This document shows positions 18,044-26,149 of a stretch of DNA of 44,904 nucleotides, in pieces (position 1 is the first letter of the stretch; each line of letters starts with the position of its first letter). The stretch spans positions 1 through 44,904 of the forward strand of contig CABHNZ010000031.1 of assembly GCA_902167985.1 (NCBI GenBank), written 5' to 3'. The notes under the pieces are model-generated. The model was not told the DNA's origin and did no database searches. It saw only the letters and a list, made by a program, of their open reading frames with translations. The DNA comes from Shinella sp. UYSO24. Lineage in GTDB: Bacteria; Pseudomonadota; Alphaproteobacteria; Rhizobiales; Rhizobiaceae. The translations under genes were made by a program, and so were the position numbers.

Positions 18044-18079
18044 GCTATCCTCCTTATCCATGCCGTGATGGTGCGCGTG

Positions 18080-18852
18080 TCAGGCGCGCGCCATCTTCAA
18101 GTGCTCGCCGGCCACCTTGTCGAGGTGATTGAGATCCGACGAGATCGTGGCAAAGGTATAACCTTCCGCGAGGCGTTTGGAAGCCACATCACCCGCATTC
18201 GTGTGAATGCCGGCCGCAATATTTGCGTTTTTCGCGGCCTGCGAAATCCGCGCCAGAGCGGCTTCGAATTCGGCGGCCTTTTCGGTGTCGTTGATCGTCT
18301 TGCCGCCCAGCGCCAGCATCAGGTCGGCGGGGCCGACATAGATGCCATCGACACCCTCGACGGCGCAGATGGCATCGAGATTGGCGAGGCCTTCCTCCGT
18401 CTCGATCATGACGATGCAGGCGACTTCCTCGTTCATCTTTGCCGTTTCCGGGCCGGAACGCAGGCCGGCACGCATCGGGCCATAGGAGCGCAGGCCCTGA
18501 CGCGGAAAGCGGCAGGCGCGCACGGCTTCCTTGGCCTGTTCTGCCGTGTCGATGAGCGGAATGATGACGCCGCGGGCGCCGGCATCGAGCGCCTGGCCGA
18601 TGAGATCGACGCGGTTGGCCGCAACACGGACCATGCCGGCGCATTCGTTTTGCCGAGGGCCGCGCCGGCATCGATGGCAATCAGGCCGTTCAGCACCGAC
18701 TGGTAATCGAGGAAGCCGTGCTGGGCATCGAAGCAGACATAGTCATAGCCGTGGCGGGCGACGCGTTCCTGAATGGCGGGAACAGGCAGCTGGCTCCAGT
18801 AACCGACGATGCGCTCGCGGCCACGCAGGCGGGCGGCGAAGGAGGCGCTCAT
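18080..18852 (-). CDS. HpcH/HpaI-family aldolase (frameshifted)
   Basis: A class II metal-dependent aldolase of the HpaI/GarL type, cleaving 2-keto-3-deoxy or 4-hydroxy-2-oxo acids to pyruvate plus an aldehyde. The catalytic His is in CFDAQHGFLDY (about 45), the conserved Arg in MVRVAANR, the metal Glu in MIETEEGLANL and the metal Asp in GIYVGPADLML. The frame breaks near 18634-18638; with one base restored, KTNAPA runs into MVRVAANRVDL and the protein is about 257 residues. Its ATG overlaps the pdxA stop in ATGA (18849-18852). The chain specificity of this family cannot be read from sequence. Confidence 0.85.
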
Positions 18853-19855
18853 GCGGCAACTCCCTTTTCCGACCGGTTGCCGGCAAGGCGTGCCGCATAA
18901 TCCAGCGCGCAGAGCATGTTGACGTGGTTGGCCTTGCCAGTGCCGGCAATATCGAAGGCGGTGCCATGGTCGACCGAGGTGCGGTCGATCGGCAGGCCGA
19001 GCGAGACGTTGACGGCGCTGTCGAAGGCGACGAGCTTGATCGGGATATGGCCCTGATCGTGATACTGGGCAATCACCAGATCGAAGGCGCCCTGATAGGC
19101 GCGGTGATAGACGGTATCGGCCGAGATGGGGCCGGAGACATTCATGCCTTCGGCCTTGGCCTGTTCGACGGCCGGGCGCAGGAATTCGTCATCCTCGGTG
19201 CCGAAAAGGCCGTTTTCGCCGCAATGCGGATTGATGCCGGCAACGGCGATGCGCGGGTTTTCATAGCCCATGCGCTTCAAGTGTTCGTAGCCCGTGCGGA
19301 TGGTGGCAAGCACCCGTTCCGGCTTGGCGCGGTCGATCGCCGTGCGCAGCGAAACATGGGTCGAGACATGGATGACCTTCAGCCGCTCCGAGGCAAGCAG
19401 CATCCACGAGGATTTCGAGCCTGTCAGCGCCGCCAGCATGCCGGTATGGCCATCGTAATGATGGCGGCGGAGTTCAGCGCTTCCTTGTTGATCGGCGCCG
19501 TGACGATGCCGGCTGCCTCTCCCGATTGCGCCATGCGGACGGCCGCCTCGATATAACGGAAGCTTGCCTCGCCGCAGGCGGGCGAAAGCACGCCGAACTT
19601 GCCGGGAAGCCCCTCGACCGGGATATGCTCCAGAAGTGCGGCACCCGGCACAGGCTTTCCCCTGTCGGCAAAGGCGAGATCGACATTGCAGGCCTTTACC
19701 GCACGCTCGATCGTGTCGCGATCGCCGATGACGACGAAATTGCCGCGCTCGTCTGCCGGCATGGTGGCGATCGCCTTGACGATCACTTCCGCGCCAACGC
19801 CTGAAGGGTCTCCCATCGTGATGGCGATGGGAGCGCGTCTGTTATCCTGGGTCAT
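18849..19855 (-). CDS. PdxA-family 4-phosphoerythronate/threonate-type dehydrogenase (PdxA2-like; frameshifted)
   Basis: NAD- and metal-dependent oxidative decarboxylase of the PdxA family. N-terminal TMGDPSGVGAEVIVKA, TAPINKEALN, the substrate loop HHYDGHTGMLA, and GINPHCGENGLFGTED are all present, as is the YHDQGHIPIKLVAF metal motif. The frame breaks near 19463-19470 (GG to G); the repaired protein is about 335 residues. ATG 19855 has AGGAGG 5 nt upstream. The gene is divergent from a DUF1537 kinase. That pairing is the published signature of acid-sugar (threonate/erythronate) catabolism, in which PdxA2 oxidises the 4-phosphate, and it argues against vitamin B6 synthesis as the main role. 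Confidence 0.85.
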
Positions 19856-19895
19856 GGTTTCCTCCTGTTGGGTGGTAAAAGGCTACAGATTTCCC

Positions 19896-19908
19896 AAGTT
19901 GTCAACTT
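19896..19908. promoter_or_regulatory. Perfect AAGTTG-T-CAACTT palindrome in the pdxA-kinase promoter region
   Basis: A 13-bp palindrome 41 nt upstream of the pdxA start. It contains TTGACA on the minus strand, so it may coincide with the -35 element of the pdxA operon. It is a good candidate for the GntR regulator encoded at 21329. Related boxes occur at 25816, 26034, 33578 and 33702. Confidence 0.45.
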
Positions 19909-20134
19909 TTCAATATTCACGAAAATTGCTTTTTAGGATGCGCGATCAATTGGAATATGAATGCTTTCCGTGATTTCTGCTCAGGCCTGGGGTGGAAAAC
20001 GTCACAAATCTGATTTACATGTTTACCGGTTGTCACTGCTTTCCCGAGGAGGGGCCGGACGAGCGGTCAGGGTCAGGCGGCGACACGCAACATTGACGAG
20101 CAGTATTGAGGAGCAGCGGTGAGGAGGATGACGC

Positions 20135-21332
20135 TTGCAGGTTCTGATCATTGCCGATGATCTGACGGGAGCACTGGATTCCGTCGTGGCATTCGCCAAT
20201 CGTGGCTTGCGCAGCGTCGTGCTGCGGCATCCGGCGGCGATGCGCGGGTTTGATTTCTCCTCGGTGGATGTCGTGGCCGTCAGTACCGGTTCGCGCGACG
20301 GGTCGGTCGAGGCTGCGCGCGCCGCAGTGGCGCAGGTGGTTTCGGCGCTTGGCGGCATGCGGCCGGCGCATGTCTTCAAGAAAGTGGATTCCCGGCTGAA
20401 GGGGCATGTGGGGGCGGAAACGGCCGTGCTTGCCGACGGGCTTGGTCTCACCCGTCTTTTGGTCGCGCGGCCATTCCGGATATGGGGCGGGTGGTGCGCG
20501 GTGGTTCTGTGGTCGGTATGGGGGTTCATGAGCCGATCGCGATTGCGGCCTGCTTTGCCGGACATGGTGGGGCGGCTCATGGGGCCGGGGCCACGCATGG
20601 GTTTGACATTGTGGCACCTGATGTGGAGAGCGATGCGGATTTCGATGGGCTTCTGGTCGGTGAAGCCGGGGAGACACGGGAGACCGGGGAGACCGGGCGG
20701 GCTGCGGAGGCGGGCTTGATGCTGGTTGGTGCGCGGGGGCTTGCGGCGGCGCTTGCCCGGATGCTTGCACCGAATGGACACTGCAATGTGCCGGAGACGC
20801 TGCCGGGACCGGCGTTGTTTGCCATCGGTTCACGCGATCCGATCACCGAGGCGCAGGTGGCGGCGTGAAGAGCGATGAGCGGGTGACGAATGTGGTGGCC
20901 GTCAATGGCAGGTTTGCGGAGCCGGTTTCGTTCGGGGTCGGTGTGACGCTTGCCAAGCTGACGGCCGGTGAGGAGCCGGTGGCGGCGGATCTTGCCGGGC
21001 GATTGTTTGCCGAGGGTGTCTCGATCGCGATCGAAGCCGAGGTGCCGGCAACGCTGCTCGGCTGCGGCGGCGAGACGGCGAATGCGCTGCTCGAGCGGTT
21101 TTCCGTCGAGCGGCTGGATGTGATTGCCGAGATCCTGCCCGGCGTGCCGCTCTCGCGCGGCAGGATTTGTGGTAGAACAGTCAACATCATCACCAAATCC
21201 GGCGGGTTCGGTGATGCCGAGACGCTGAGGCGATTGGCCGGAATGGTCGAATCGGGAGATAATGGTCAATCGGCGGGCGCTGCGCAAAGGCGGCAGGCGG
21301 CCCGGCCAATGGAAGCAGAAGACAGGCCATGA
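20135..21332 (+). CDS. Four-carbon acid-sugar kinase family protein (DUF1537; two frameshifts)
   Basis: ATP-dependent kinase of the DUF1537 family, which phosphorylates threonate, erythronate or 2-oxo-tetronate-type acid sugars. N-terminal domain motifs are IIADDLTGALDSV, the FKKVDSRLKGHVGAE segment and AIPDMGRVVRGG. C-terminal nucleotide-site motifs are LLGCGGETANAL and IITKSGGFGDAETL. The start is TTG 20135, 7 nt after GAGGAGG; no in-frame ATG fits. Frames change near 20464-20470 (C lost, VAP-AIPDMG) and near 20862-20866. The repaired length is about 399 residues. A Glu/Gly/Thr repeat near 20655-20705 is unusual for the family. The stop overlaps the GntR start in ATGA. Confidence 0.82.
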
Positions 21333-22138
21333 CATCATCGTCACAGGAAACCGCGGTCAAGCAGGATCTGGCGCCCGAAGGCAAGCCGGAGGGGAAGCTT
21401 GAGGGCAAGCAGGAAAGTAAGCAGGAGCGGGGCAAGCCTCGTTCGTCGCTGGGCGACCGTATCTATCACCTGCTCTACAGCCGCATCGTCAATGGCGAAT
21501 ATCCGACGAACCAGAAACTGCCGCCGGAACTGATGCTGGCGGAAGAATTCGGCGTGTCGCGGCCGGTGCTGCGGAGCGCGCTTGAACGGTTGCGCGACGA
21601 GGGGCTTCTCTATTCCCGCCAGGGCGCCGGCAGCTATGTGCGCCGGCCGCAGCAGGCAGCGCTCGGCTTTGCCCGTGTCGAGACGATCGCCGATATCCAG
21701 CGCTGCTACGAGTTCCGCATCACGATCGAGACGGATGCCGCCTATCATGCCGCACTTCGGCACAATCCGGAGGCGCTGCGCGAGATCAAGGATGCGCTCG
21801 ATCTGCTCGATGCCGCGACGGGCTCGCTGAAGCATCGCGAGGATGCCGATTATGCCTTTCACATGGCGGTCATCAGGGCTTCCAACAACCATTTCTACGA
21901 GACGTCGCTTCGGGCGCTGCGCGAGCATATCCAGGTCGGCATGAAGATGCATGGCCAGTCGCTGATGTCGGACGGGCCGCGCGGGCTGGAACAGGCCTAT
22001 GCGGAGCACAAAGGCATTTACGAGGCGATCGTGGCCCGCGATGCGGCCGGCGCCAAGACTGCGATGATGCATCACATCAACAATTCCCGCGACCGGTTGT
22101 TCGGCGGGGGGATGATCAACCTGTCGATGGGGCAGTAA
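21329..22138 (+). CDS. GntR-family regulator, FadR subfamily (FCD domain)
   Basis: A 269-residue regulator. Residues 1-35 are a Lys/Glu/Gln-rich tail with imperfect EGK repeats. Residues 38-105 form the winged helix (KLPPELMLAEEFGVSRPVLRSALERLRDEGLL then RQGAGSYV). Residues about 115-255 form the all-helical FCD effector domain, with a DADYAFHMAVIRASNN helix and HKGIYEAIVARDAAGAKTAMMHHINNSRDRL at the end. FCD domains usually bind carboxylated ligands. It is translationally coupled to the DUF1537 kinase (4-nt overlap), so it probably senses an acid sugar and controls this divergent locus. Intact. Confidence 0.92.
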   Translation: MTSSSQETAVKQDLAPEGKPEGKLEGKQESKQERGKPRSSLGDRIYHLLYSRIVNGEYPTNQKLPPELMLAEEFGVSRPVLRSALERLRDEGLLYSRQGAGSYVRRPQQAALGFARVETIADIQRCYEFRITIETDAAYHAALRHNPEALREIKDALDLLDAATGSLKHREDADYAFHMAVIRASNNHFYETSLRALREHIQVGMKMHGQSLMSDGPRGLEQAYAEHKGIYEAIVARDAAGAKTAMMHHINNSRDRLFGGGMINLSMGQ

Positions 22139-22237
22139 GGGTGCCGGTTGCCGGGGTCTCGGGGCCAGTTGGTCGGGGAGGCCGGGTAGCGGTTTTGCAG
22201 TAGGGGAATGCCGGTCTGGCGGTGCCTACTTTTATCT

Positions 22238-22323
22238 CCGTCATCCTCGCCCCTGTGGCCAGGATCTAACCACGGTCAATATTGGATGTGGACAGATCCT
22301 CGGGACGAGCCCGAGGATGACGG
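22238..22323. repeat. RIME-like palindromic intergenic element, copy 1
   Basis: An 86-bp element bounded by perfect 12-bp inverted ends (CCGTCATCCTCG and CGAGGATGACGG). An internal hairpin sits near the right end: ATCCTCGGG (22296-22304), loop, CCCGAGGAT (22310-22318). The GTGGACAGATCCTC core recurs in copy 2. Such elements are typical of rhizobial intergenic mosaics. Confidence 0.75.
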
Positions 22324-22350
22324 TTGAGGCGTTGGAGATGCCGTCTTTAT

Positions 22351-22416
22351 GTCGCCGCGGCCGGTCCCAAGGCCGCCATGACGCACCACATCAACCATTC
22401 CCGCGACCAGCCATAG
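22351..22416 (+). pseudogene. Relic of a GntR/FCD gene 3' end
   Basis: The 22 codons read VAAAGPKAAMTHHINHSRDQ-P-stop. They closely match the C-terminal AAGAKTAMMHHINNSRDRL of the intact GntR gene ending 213 nt upstream. This looks like the surviving tail of a duplicated regulator, now cut off and lying between two RIME-like elements. No upstream part of the duplicate is recognisable. Confidence 0.55.
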
Positions 22417-22454
22417 GGCCTTGCGATAGAGGTATGCTGGTCGTCGAGCCTTCG

Positions 22455-22538
22455 CCTTCCTCGTCCTCGCGGCGAGGATCCAACCAAGGTCCCGACTGAT
22501 GTGGACAGATCCTCCGGTCAAGCCGGAGGATGGTGATG
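22455..22538. repeat. RIME-like palindromic intergenic element, copy 2
   Basis: Shares GTGGACAGATCCTC and the general design of copy 1, in the same orientation. The hairpin is ATCCTCCGG (22509-22517), loop TCAAG, CCGGAGGAT (22523-22531). Ends are less well preserved than in copy 1. With copy 1 and the GntR relic it fills the 475-nt gap between the GntR gene and the dehydrogenase; I see no other gene there. Confidence 0.65.
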
Positions 22539-22613
22539 GAGAGTTCTTGAGCAAGGGCAGGCGAGACTACGGCGCAGGCCTTCGTGTGCCGGCTCCGCCG
22601 CGTCCTCGCAGCC

Positions 22614-23663
22614 TTACATTGCCTTCGGCAGCGCCACGCCAAGCCGTCCGGCATGGGCTTCGAGCGATGGCATGATCGTCGGGTAGAGTTCGACGCCATT
22701 TTCCAGTGCCGCCTTCTTTCGCGCCATGGCGGCTTCGCCGGGAAGGCGAACCTTGGTCACGCCGGGGCGAGGCGGGGAGGCGTGGCAGGCATCAGCCAGC
22801 CAGCCGGTCTGGCGCAGGAAGGCGTCGCGGCCGCCAAAGGCCTCCGGATCCCAGACCTGTACCGTCACCGACGCATTCATGCCTTTCGGGTGATCGGCGC
22901 GGCCGTAGCCCGCCAGCCCCTGCGTCAGGGCTTCGGCAAACAGCGCCATGCCATAACCCTTCTGGCCATGGTCGAGGCCGCCTGTCGGAAGAAGTGTGCC
23001 GCCGGCTTCGAGCGTCTTCGGGTCGCGCGAGGGATTGCCCTCGGCATCCATCAGCCAGTCGGCCTCATATTGCCGGCCTTCGCGGATCAGCCGTTGCGAC
23101 ATGTTGTTGGTGGTGATCGAGGCGGAGATATCGATGAGGATCGGCCCGTCCGGCGTCGGGATGCCGTGGGCGACCGGATCGGGTGTGTAGACGCCCTTCA
23201 GCCCGCCGAAGGGGGCAACCTGCGAGCCGGAGGGCGACGAGGAGGTGATGGAGGCCATCATGCCCTTTTCCGTTGCCATCGGCAGATAGGCGGCAAGCGC
23301 GCCGATATGGTGGCTGTTGCCGATGGCAATCACCGCCGTGCCGAATTTTTCCGCCCGTTCGATGCCGAGTTTCAGCGCTTCGGCCGTCAGCCAGGCGCCG
23401 GGCAGGCGGTTGCCGTTCCAGCAGATCGAGGCGCCGCGGTCGCTGATCGTTTCCCAGCTGCCGGATTTGGTCATGATGCCGTCAGCAATGCTTTGCAGAT
23501 ACATGCCGGCGAGTGCGAGGCCATGGGTCGAATGGCCCATCAGATCGGCCTCGACGAGATAGGTGGCAACGGCTTCGGCCTTTTCGGCTTCGAGCCCGGC
23601 ATTGGAGAAAAGTGCGCGGGCCAGTGTGAGAAGATCGGCCGCTGCGTAACGGGGAGATGTCAT
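22614..23663 (-). CDS. Ldh/Mdh family NAD(P)-dependent oxidoreductase (YlbC/AllD type)
   Basis: A 349-residue member of the malate/L-lactate/L-sulfolactate dehydrogenase family, which is not related to classical LDH and oxidises 2-hydroxy acids or reduces 2-oxo acids. Motifs: catalytic-His region DLMGHSTHGLAL (about 42-53), IGNSHHIGALAAYLP, DISASITTNNMSQ and the glycine-rich LDHGQKGYGMALFAEALT. ATG 23663 has CGGAGG 10 nt upstream and overlaps the stop of the D-2-hydroxyacid dehydrogenase by 4 nt. It is third in the DapA-like lyase operon, so it probably interconverts a hydroxy/oxo acid made or used by the lyase. Intact. Confidence 0.88.
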   Translation of the reverse strand: MTSPRYAAADLLTLARALFSNAGLEAEKAEAVATYLVEADLMGHSTHGLALAGMYLQSIADGIMTKSGSWETISDRGASICWNGNRLPGAWLTAEALKLGIERAEKFGTAVIAIGNSHHIGALAAYLPMATEKGMMASITSSSPSGSQVAPFGGLKGVYTPDPVAHGIPTPDGPILIDISASITTNNMSQRLIREGRQYEADWLMDAEGNPSRDPKTLEAGGTLLPTGGLDHGQKGYGMALFAEALTQGLAGYGRADHPKGMNASVTVQVWDPEAFGGRDAFLRQTGWLADACHASPPRPGVTKVRLPGEAAMARKKAALENGVELYPTIMPSLEAHAGRLGVALPKAM

Positions 23664-24670
23664 GATGCGAAGACCTCCGGATTGAGGACGCGGGAAGGAC
23701 GGTTGCCGGCTATAAAATCCTTGATGTCAGTAACCACCATCATGCCCATGTTTTCGAAGGCTTCAAGGCTGTCGGCGCCGCTATGCGGGGTGAAGACGAC
23801 ATTCTTCGAGCGGAAGAGCGGATGGGAAATATCCGGCGGCTCGGTGACGAAGGCATCGATCGCGGCGCCGCGCAGGCGGCCGTTCTCGATGGCATCGGCA
23901 AGCGCATCGTTATCCACCACCTCGCCGCGGGCAAGGTTCATCAGGCAGGATGTCGGTTTCATCAGCGCCAGACGGTCGGCGCCGATCAGCGCGGCATTGC
24001 CGGCACCGCCGAAGACATGCAGCGACACATAATCGGCACGCGCAAGCAGCGTATCGAGATCGAGAAGCTCGATATTATGCTCCGCCATGAAGGCGCGGTC
24101 GGGATAGAGATCGGCGGCAATGACTGTCATGCCAAGCCCGATCGCCTTTCTGGCGAGAAGCTTGCCGATATTGCCGAGCCCGACAATGCCGAGCACCTTG
24201 CCGGAAACCTCGATGCCGGGCCGCCTTTCCCAGCCGCCCGAGGTGACGCTGACATGGCCCTGCGGGATGTTGCGCGAGAGCGAGAACATCAGCCCGACGG
24301 CAAGTTCCGCCACCGCGTTGGAATTGGCGGCCGGCGTGTTGGTGACGGGCAGGCGTTTTGCGGTGCAGGCGGCAAGATCGATACTGTCTATGCCGACGCC
24401 GTGTTTCAGGACGGCGCGCAGTCTTGTCGCGCCGTCGAAGGTCGATGCATTGACGGCGGGAAGGCCTGCCACGAGAAAATCGATCCGGCCGATGTGATCC
24501 GACAGGCCGCCATCCGGGCGGCTCGTATCGGTACAGCGGATGATTTCCCAGCCGGTCTCTTCAAGGATCTGCGGCAGGCGGCCATGGCGGCCGAAGCCGG
24601 GCGATGTGGTGGCGACGACGATGCCGCCGCCGTCACCGCCACCATTTGTATTTCCGTCAGAGGCTGGCAT
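23660..24670 (-). CDS. D-2-hydroxyacid dehydrogenase (PGDH-like)
   Basis: A 336-residue NAD-dependent dehydrogenase. The Rossmann motif is GIVGLGNIGKLLARKAIGLG (about 165-184). The catalytic Arg is in NLARGEVVDNDAL, the Glu in TEPPDISHPLF and the His in FTPHSGADS. The first about 18 residues are Gly/Asn-rich and probably disordered. ATG 24670 has GGAGG at 9-nt spacing inside the 3' end of the lyase gene (14-nt overlap), so the two are coupled. Its pairing with a second, unrelated hydroxyacid dehydrogenase immediately downstream suggests stereochemical inversion of a 2-hydroxy acid through the 2-oxo acid. Confidence 0.9.
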   Translation of the reverse strand: MPASDGNTNGGGDGGGIVVATTSPGFGRHGRLPQILEETGWEIIRCTDTSRPDGGLSDHIGRIDFLVAGLPAVNASTFDGATRLRAVLKHGVGIDSIDLAACTAKRLPVTNTPAANSNAVAELAVGLMFSLSRNIPQGHVSVTSGGWERRPGIEVSGKVLGIVGLGNIGKLLARKAIGLGMTVIAADLYPDRAFMAEHNIELLDLDTLLARADYVSLHVFGGAGNAALIGADRLALMKPTSCLMNLARGEVVDNDALADAIENGRLRGAAIDAFVTEPPDISHPLFRSKNVVFTPHSGADSLEAFENMGMMVVTDIKDFIAGNRPSRVLNPEVFAS

Positions 24671-25577
24671 CAGCGGCCGCCTCCGTGAGCAGCCCCCATT
24701 TCTTCAGGATATCGGCGATCTTGCGATCCTGTTCGGCATCGGGGAGCAGTGCCGGCTGGCGGCTTGCGCCGACGGAACTATCCATCAGGTAGAGCGCGCG
24801 CTTGACGAGCGCCGGCGGGTAGCCGAGGCCGTAAAGATCCTTGCGGAAGCCGCCGAAAATCTCCTGCTGGCGCTCTGCCTCTGCGATATCGCCGGCATTA
24901 TAGGCGCTGCAGATCTTGGCCAGCACGTCCGGCATGACATTGCCGAGTCCGGAAATGCAGCCCTTGGCGCCGTTCTGGAAGGACCAGAGAACCAGATGAT
25001 CGGGGCCGGAATAGACGTCGAAACCATCGACGTCGCGACCGATCGCCATATAGGCTTCGAGCGTATCCTGCGCGCCGCCGCTATCCTTGATGCCGGCGAT
25101 ATTGCCGTGGCTGGAGAGCGCGCGCGCCGTTTCCGGTTCGATATGGTTCTGGGTGCGGGCGGGGATGTCATAGAGATAGACCGGCGTCTTCACCGCGTCT
25201 GCGACCGAGGAGAAGTGGCGGATCAGGCCATCCTGGGTGCAGGCGATGAAGAAGGGTGTGATGACGGCGATGCCATCGACGCCGATCCGGTCGAATTCTT
25301 TTGCCAGAAGCTTTGTCTCGAAAGTGGCCGGCATGCCGGCATTGACGATGACCTTGGCGCGGCCGCCGACCTCATCCACCACTTCTTCCGTCAGCTTGAC
25401 CTTTTCCTCGAAGGTGAGCGCGGAGAAATCGCCGTTGGTGCCGGCGCACATGATGTTGTTGCCGGCTGCGACCTGCCGGCGGACCTGCGCCCGCGTCGCC
25501 TTGTAGTTGATGGTCTCGTCATCGTTGAAGCAGGTGACGAGTGCGACGAAGGTTTCGCTTTTCTTCGATGAAGTCAT
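24657..25577 (-). CDS. DapA/NanA-family aldolase or dehydratase
   Basis: A 306-residue (beta/alpha)8 class I lyase. The Schiff-base Lys is in NIAGIKDSGG (about 165), the Tyr in PVYLYDIPART (about 137), and the phosphate/carboxylate loop in CAGTNGDFSALTFEEK. The last replaces the GTTGE motif of true DHDPS with GTNGD. That change, and the catabolic operon, argue for a 2-keto-acid aldolase or dehydratase (as in KDG, KHG or N-acetylneuraminate breakdown), not lysine synthesis. It is first gene of a three-gene minus-strand operon and divergent from an iron alcohol dehydrogenase. Intact; exact substrate unknown. Confidence 0.88.
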   Translation of the reverse strand: MTSSKKSETFVALVTCFNDDETINYKATRAQVRRQVAAGNNIMCAGTNGDFSALTFEEKVKLTEEVVDEVGGRAKVIVNAGMPATFETKLLAKEFDRIGVDGIAVITPFFIACTQDGLIRHFSSVADAVKTPVYLYDIPARTQNHIEPETARALSSHGNIAGIKDSGGAQDTLEAYMAIGRDVDGFDVYSGPDHLVLWSFQNGAKGCISGLGNVMPDVLAKICSAYNAGDIAEAERQQEIFGGFRKDLYGLGYPPALVKRALYLMDSSVGASRQPALLPDAEQDRKIADILKKWGLLTEAAADASL

Positions 25578-26149
25578 GGCCTTGGGATCTCCCGTTTCTC
25601 CTGTGGCCGGCGGCTCAGCGTGTTGCGGCTGCAGCCGGCGCGGCTCTTCCCTGATGGAAAGGCAGATCGGGCGAGGGCGTGGTTCGGCAAGATGTCGAGA
25701 CGAGACGTGGTGTCGAGATTTGCCGGTGCCTCCTCCCGAGGCTTTCCAGAATGCCGGCCCGCAAGCATCCTCCTTGGCAGGCCAGTCTCGTCAGAAGAGA
25801 TCGCGCGTTGCGGTAAAGTTGTCAATAAAGTCGCGCCAAAATAATTGCTTTTTGGCGAGTTTGGCGACAAGTCGGTCGTGATGCCGTCGACATGGTAGCG
25901 TAGATCAGTCCGATACGGCCAATTTGTAAATCCTCTATTTTTTCGATTTAATCGGCAATTTGAGCCGTAAATCGCGTATTTAGGGCCATTCGGGCGGCGG
26001 TGGCGACGGGGCTTTCGAAAAAGAAAGCGATACTTGTTGACAAATATTATGATCTCACCCAGTTTCGAGGCTGGAGGCGAGGAGTCTCGGAGGAGTGCCG
26101 GCGTGGAGTAGGGCCGGCAGAACGCATGATTTCAGATGCGAGGAAAGCT
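25578..26149. promoter_or_regulatory. 572-nt divergent control region, lyase operon versus alcohol dehydrogenase
   Basis: There is no gene here; it is AT-rich around 25815-25990. Candidate sites are AAGTTGTCAATAA (25816-25828; TTGACA on the minus strand, facing the lyase), TTGTTGACAAATA (26034-26046; facing the alcohol dehydrogenase) and an inverted repeat CGCCAAAA-N8-TTTTGGCG (25834-25841 and 25850-25857). The first two resemble the palindrome in front of pdxA. I assign no -10 element with confidence. Confidence 0.4.

Noticed and set aside
18849..19855. Biosynthetic PdxA for vitamin B6
   Set aside because: Context (DUF1537 kinase, aldolase, hydratase, GntR) fits the catabolic PdxA2 group better, although sequence alone cannot exclude dual use.
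24657..25577. True dihydrodipicolinate synthase (lysine synthesis)
   Set aside because: The GTTGE loop is changed to GTNGD and the gene is in an inducible-looking catabolic operon with two hydroxyacid dehydrogenases.
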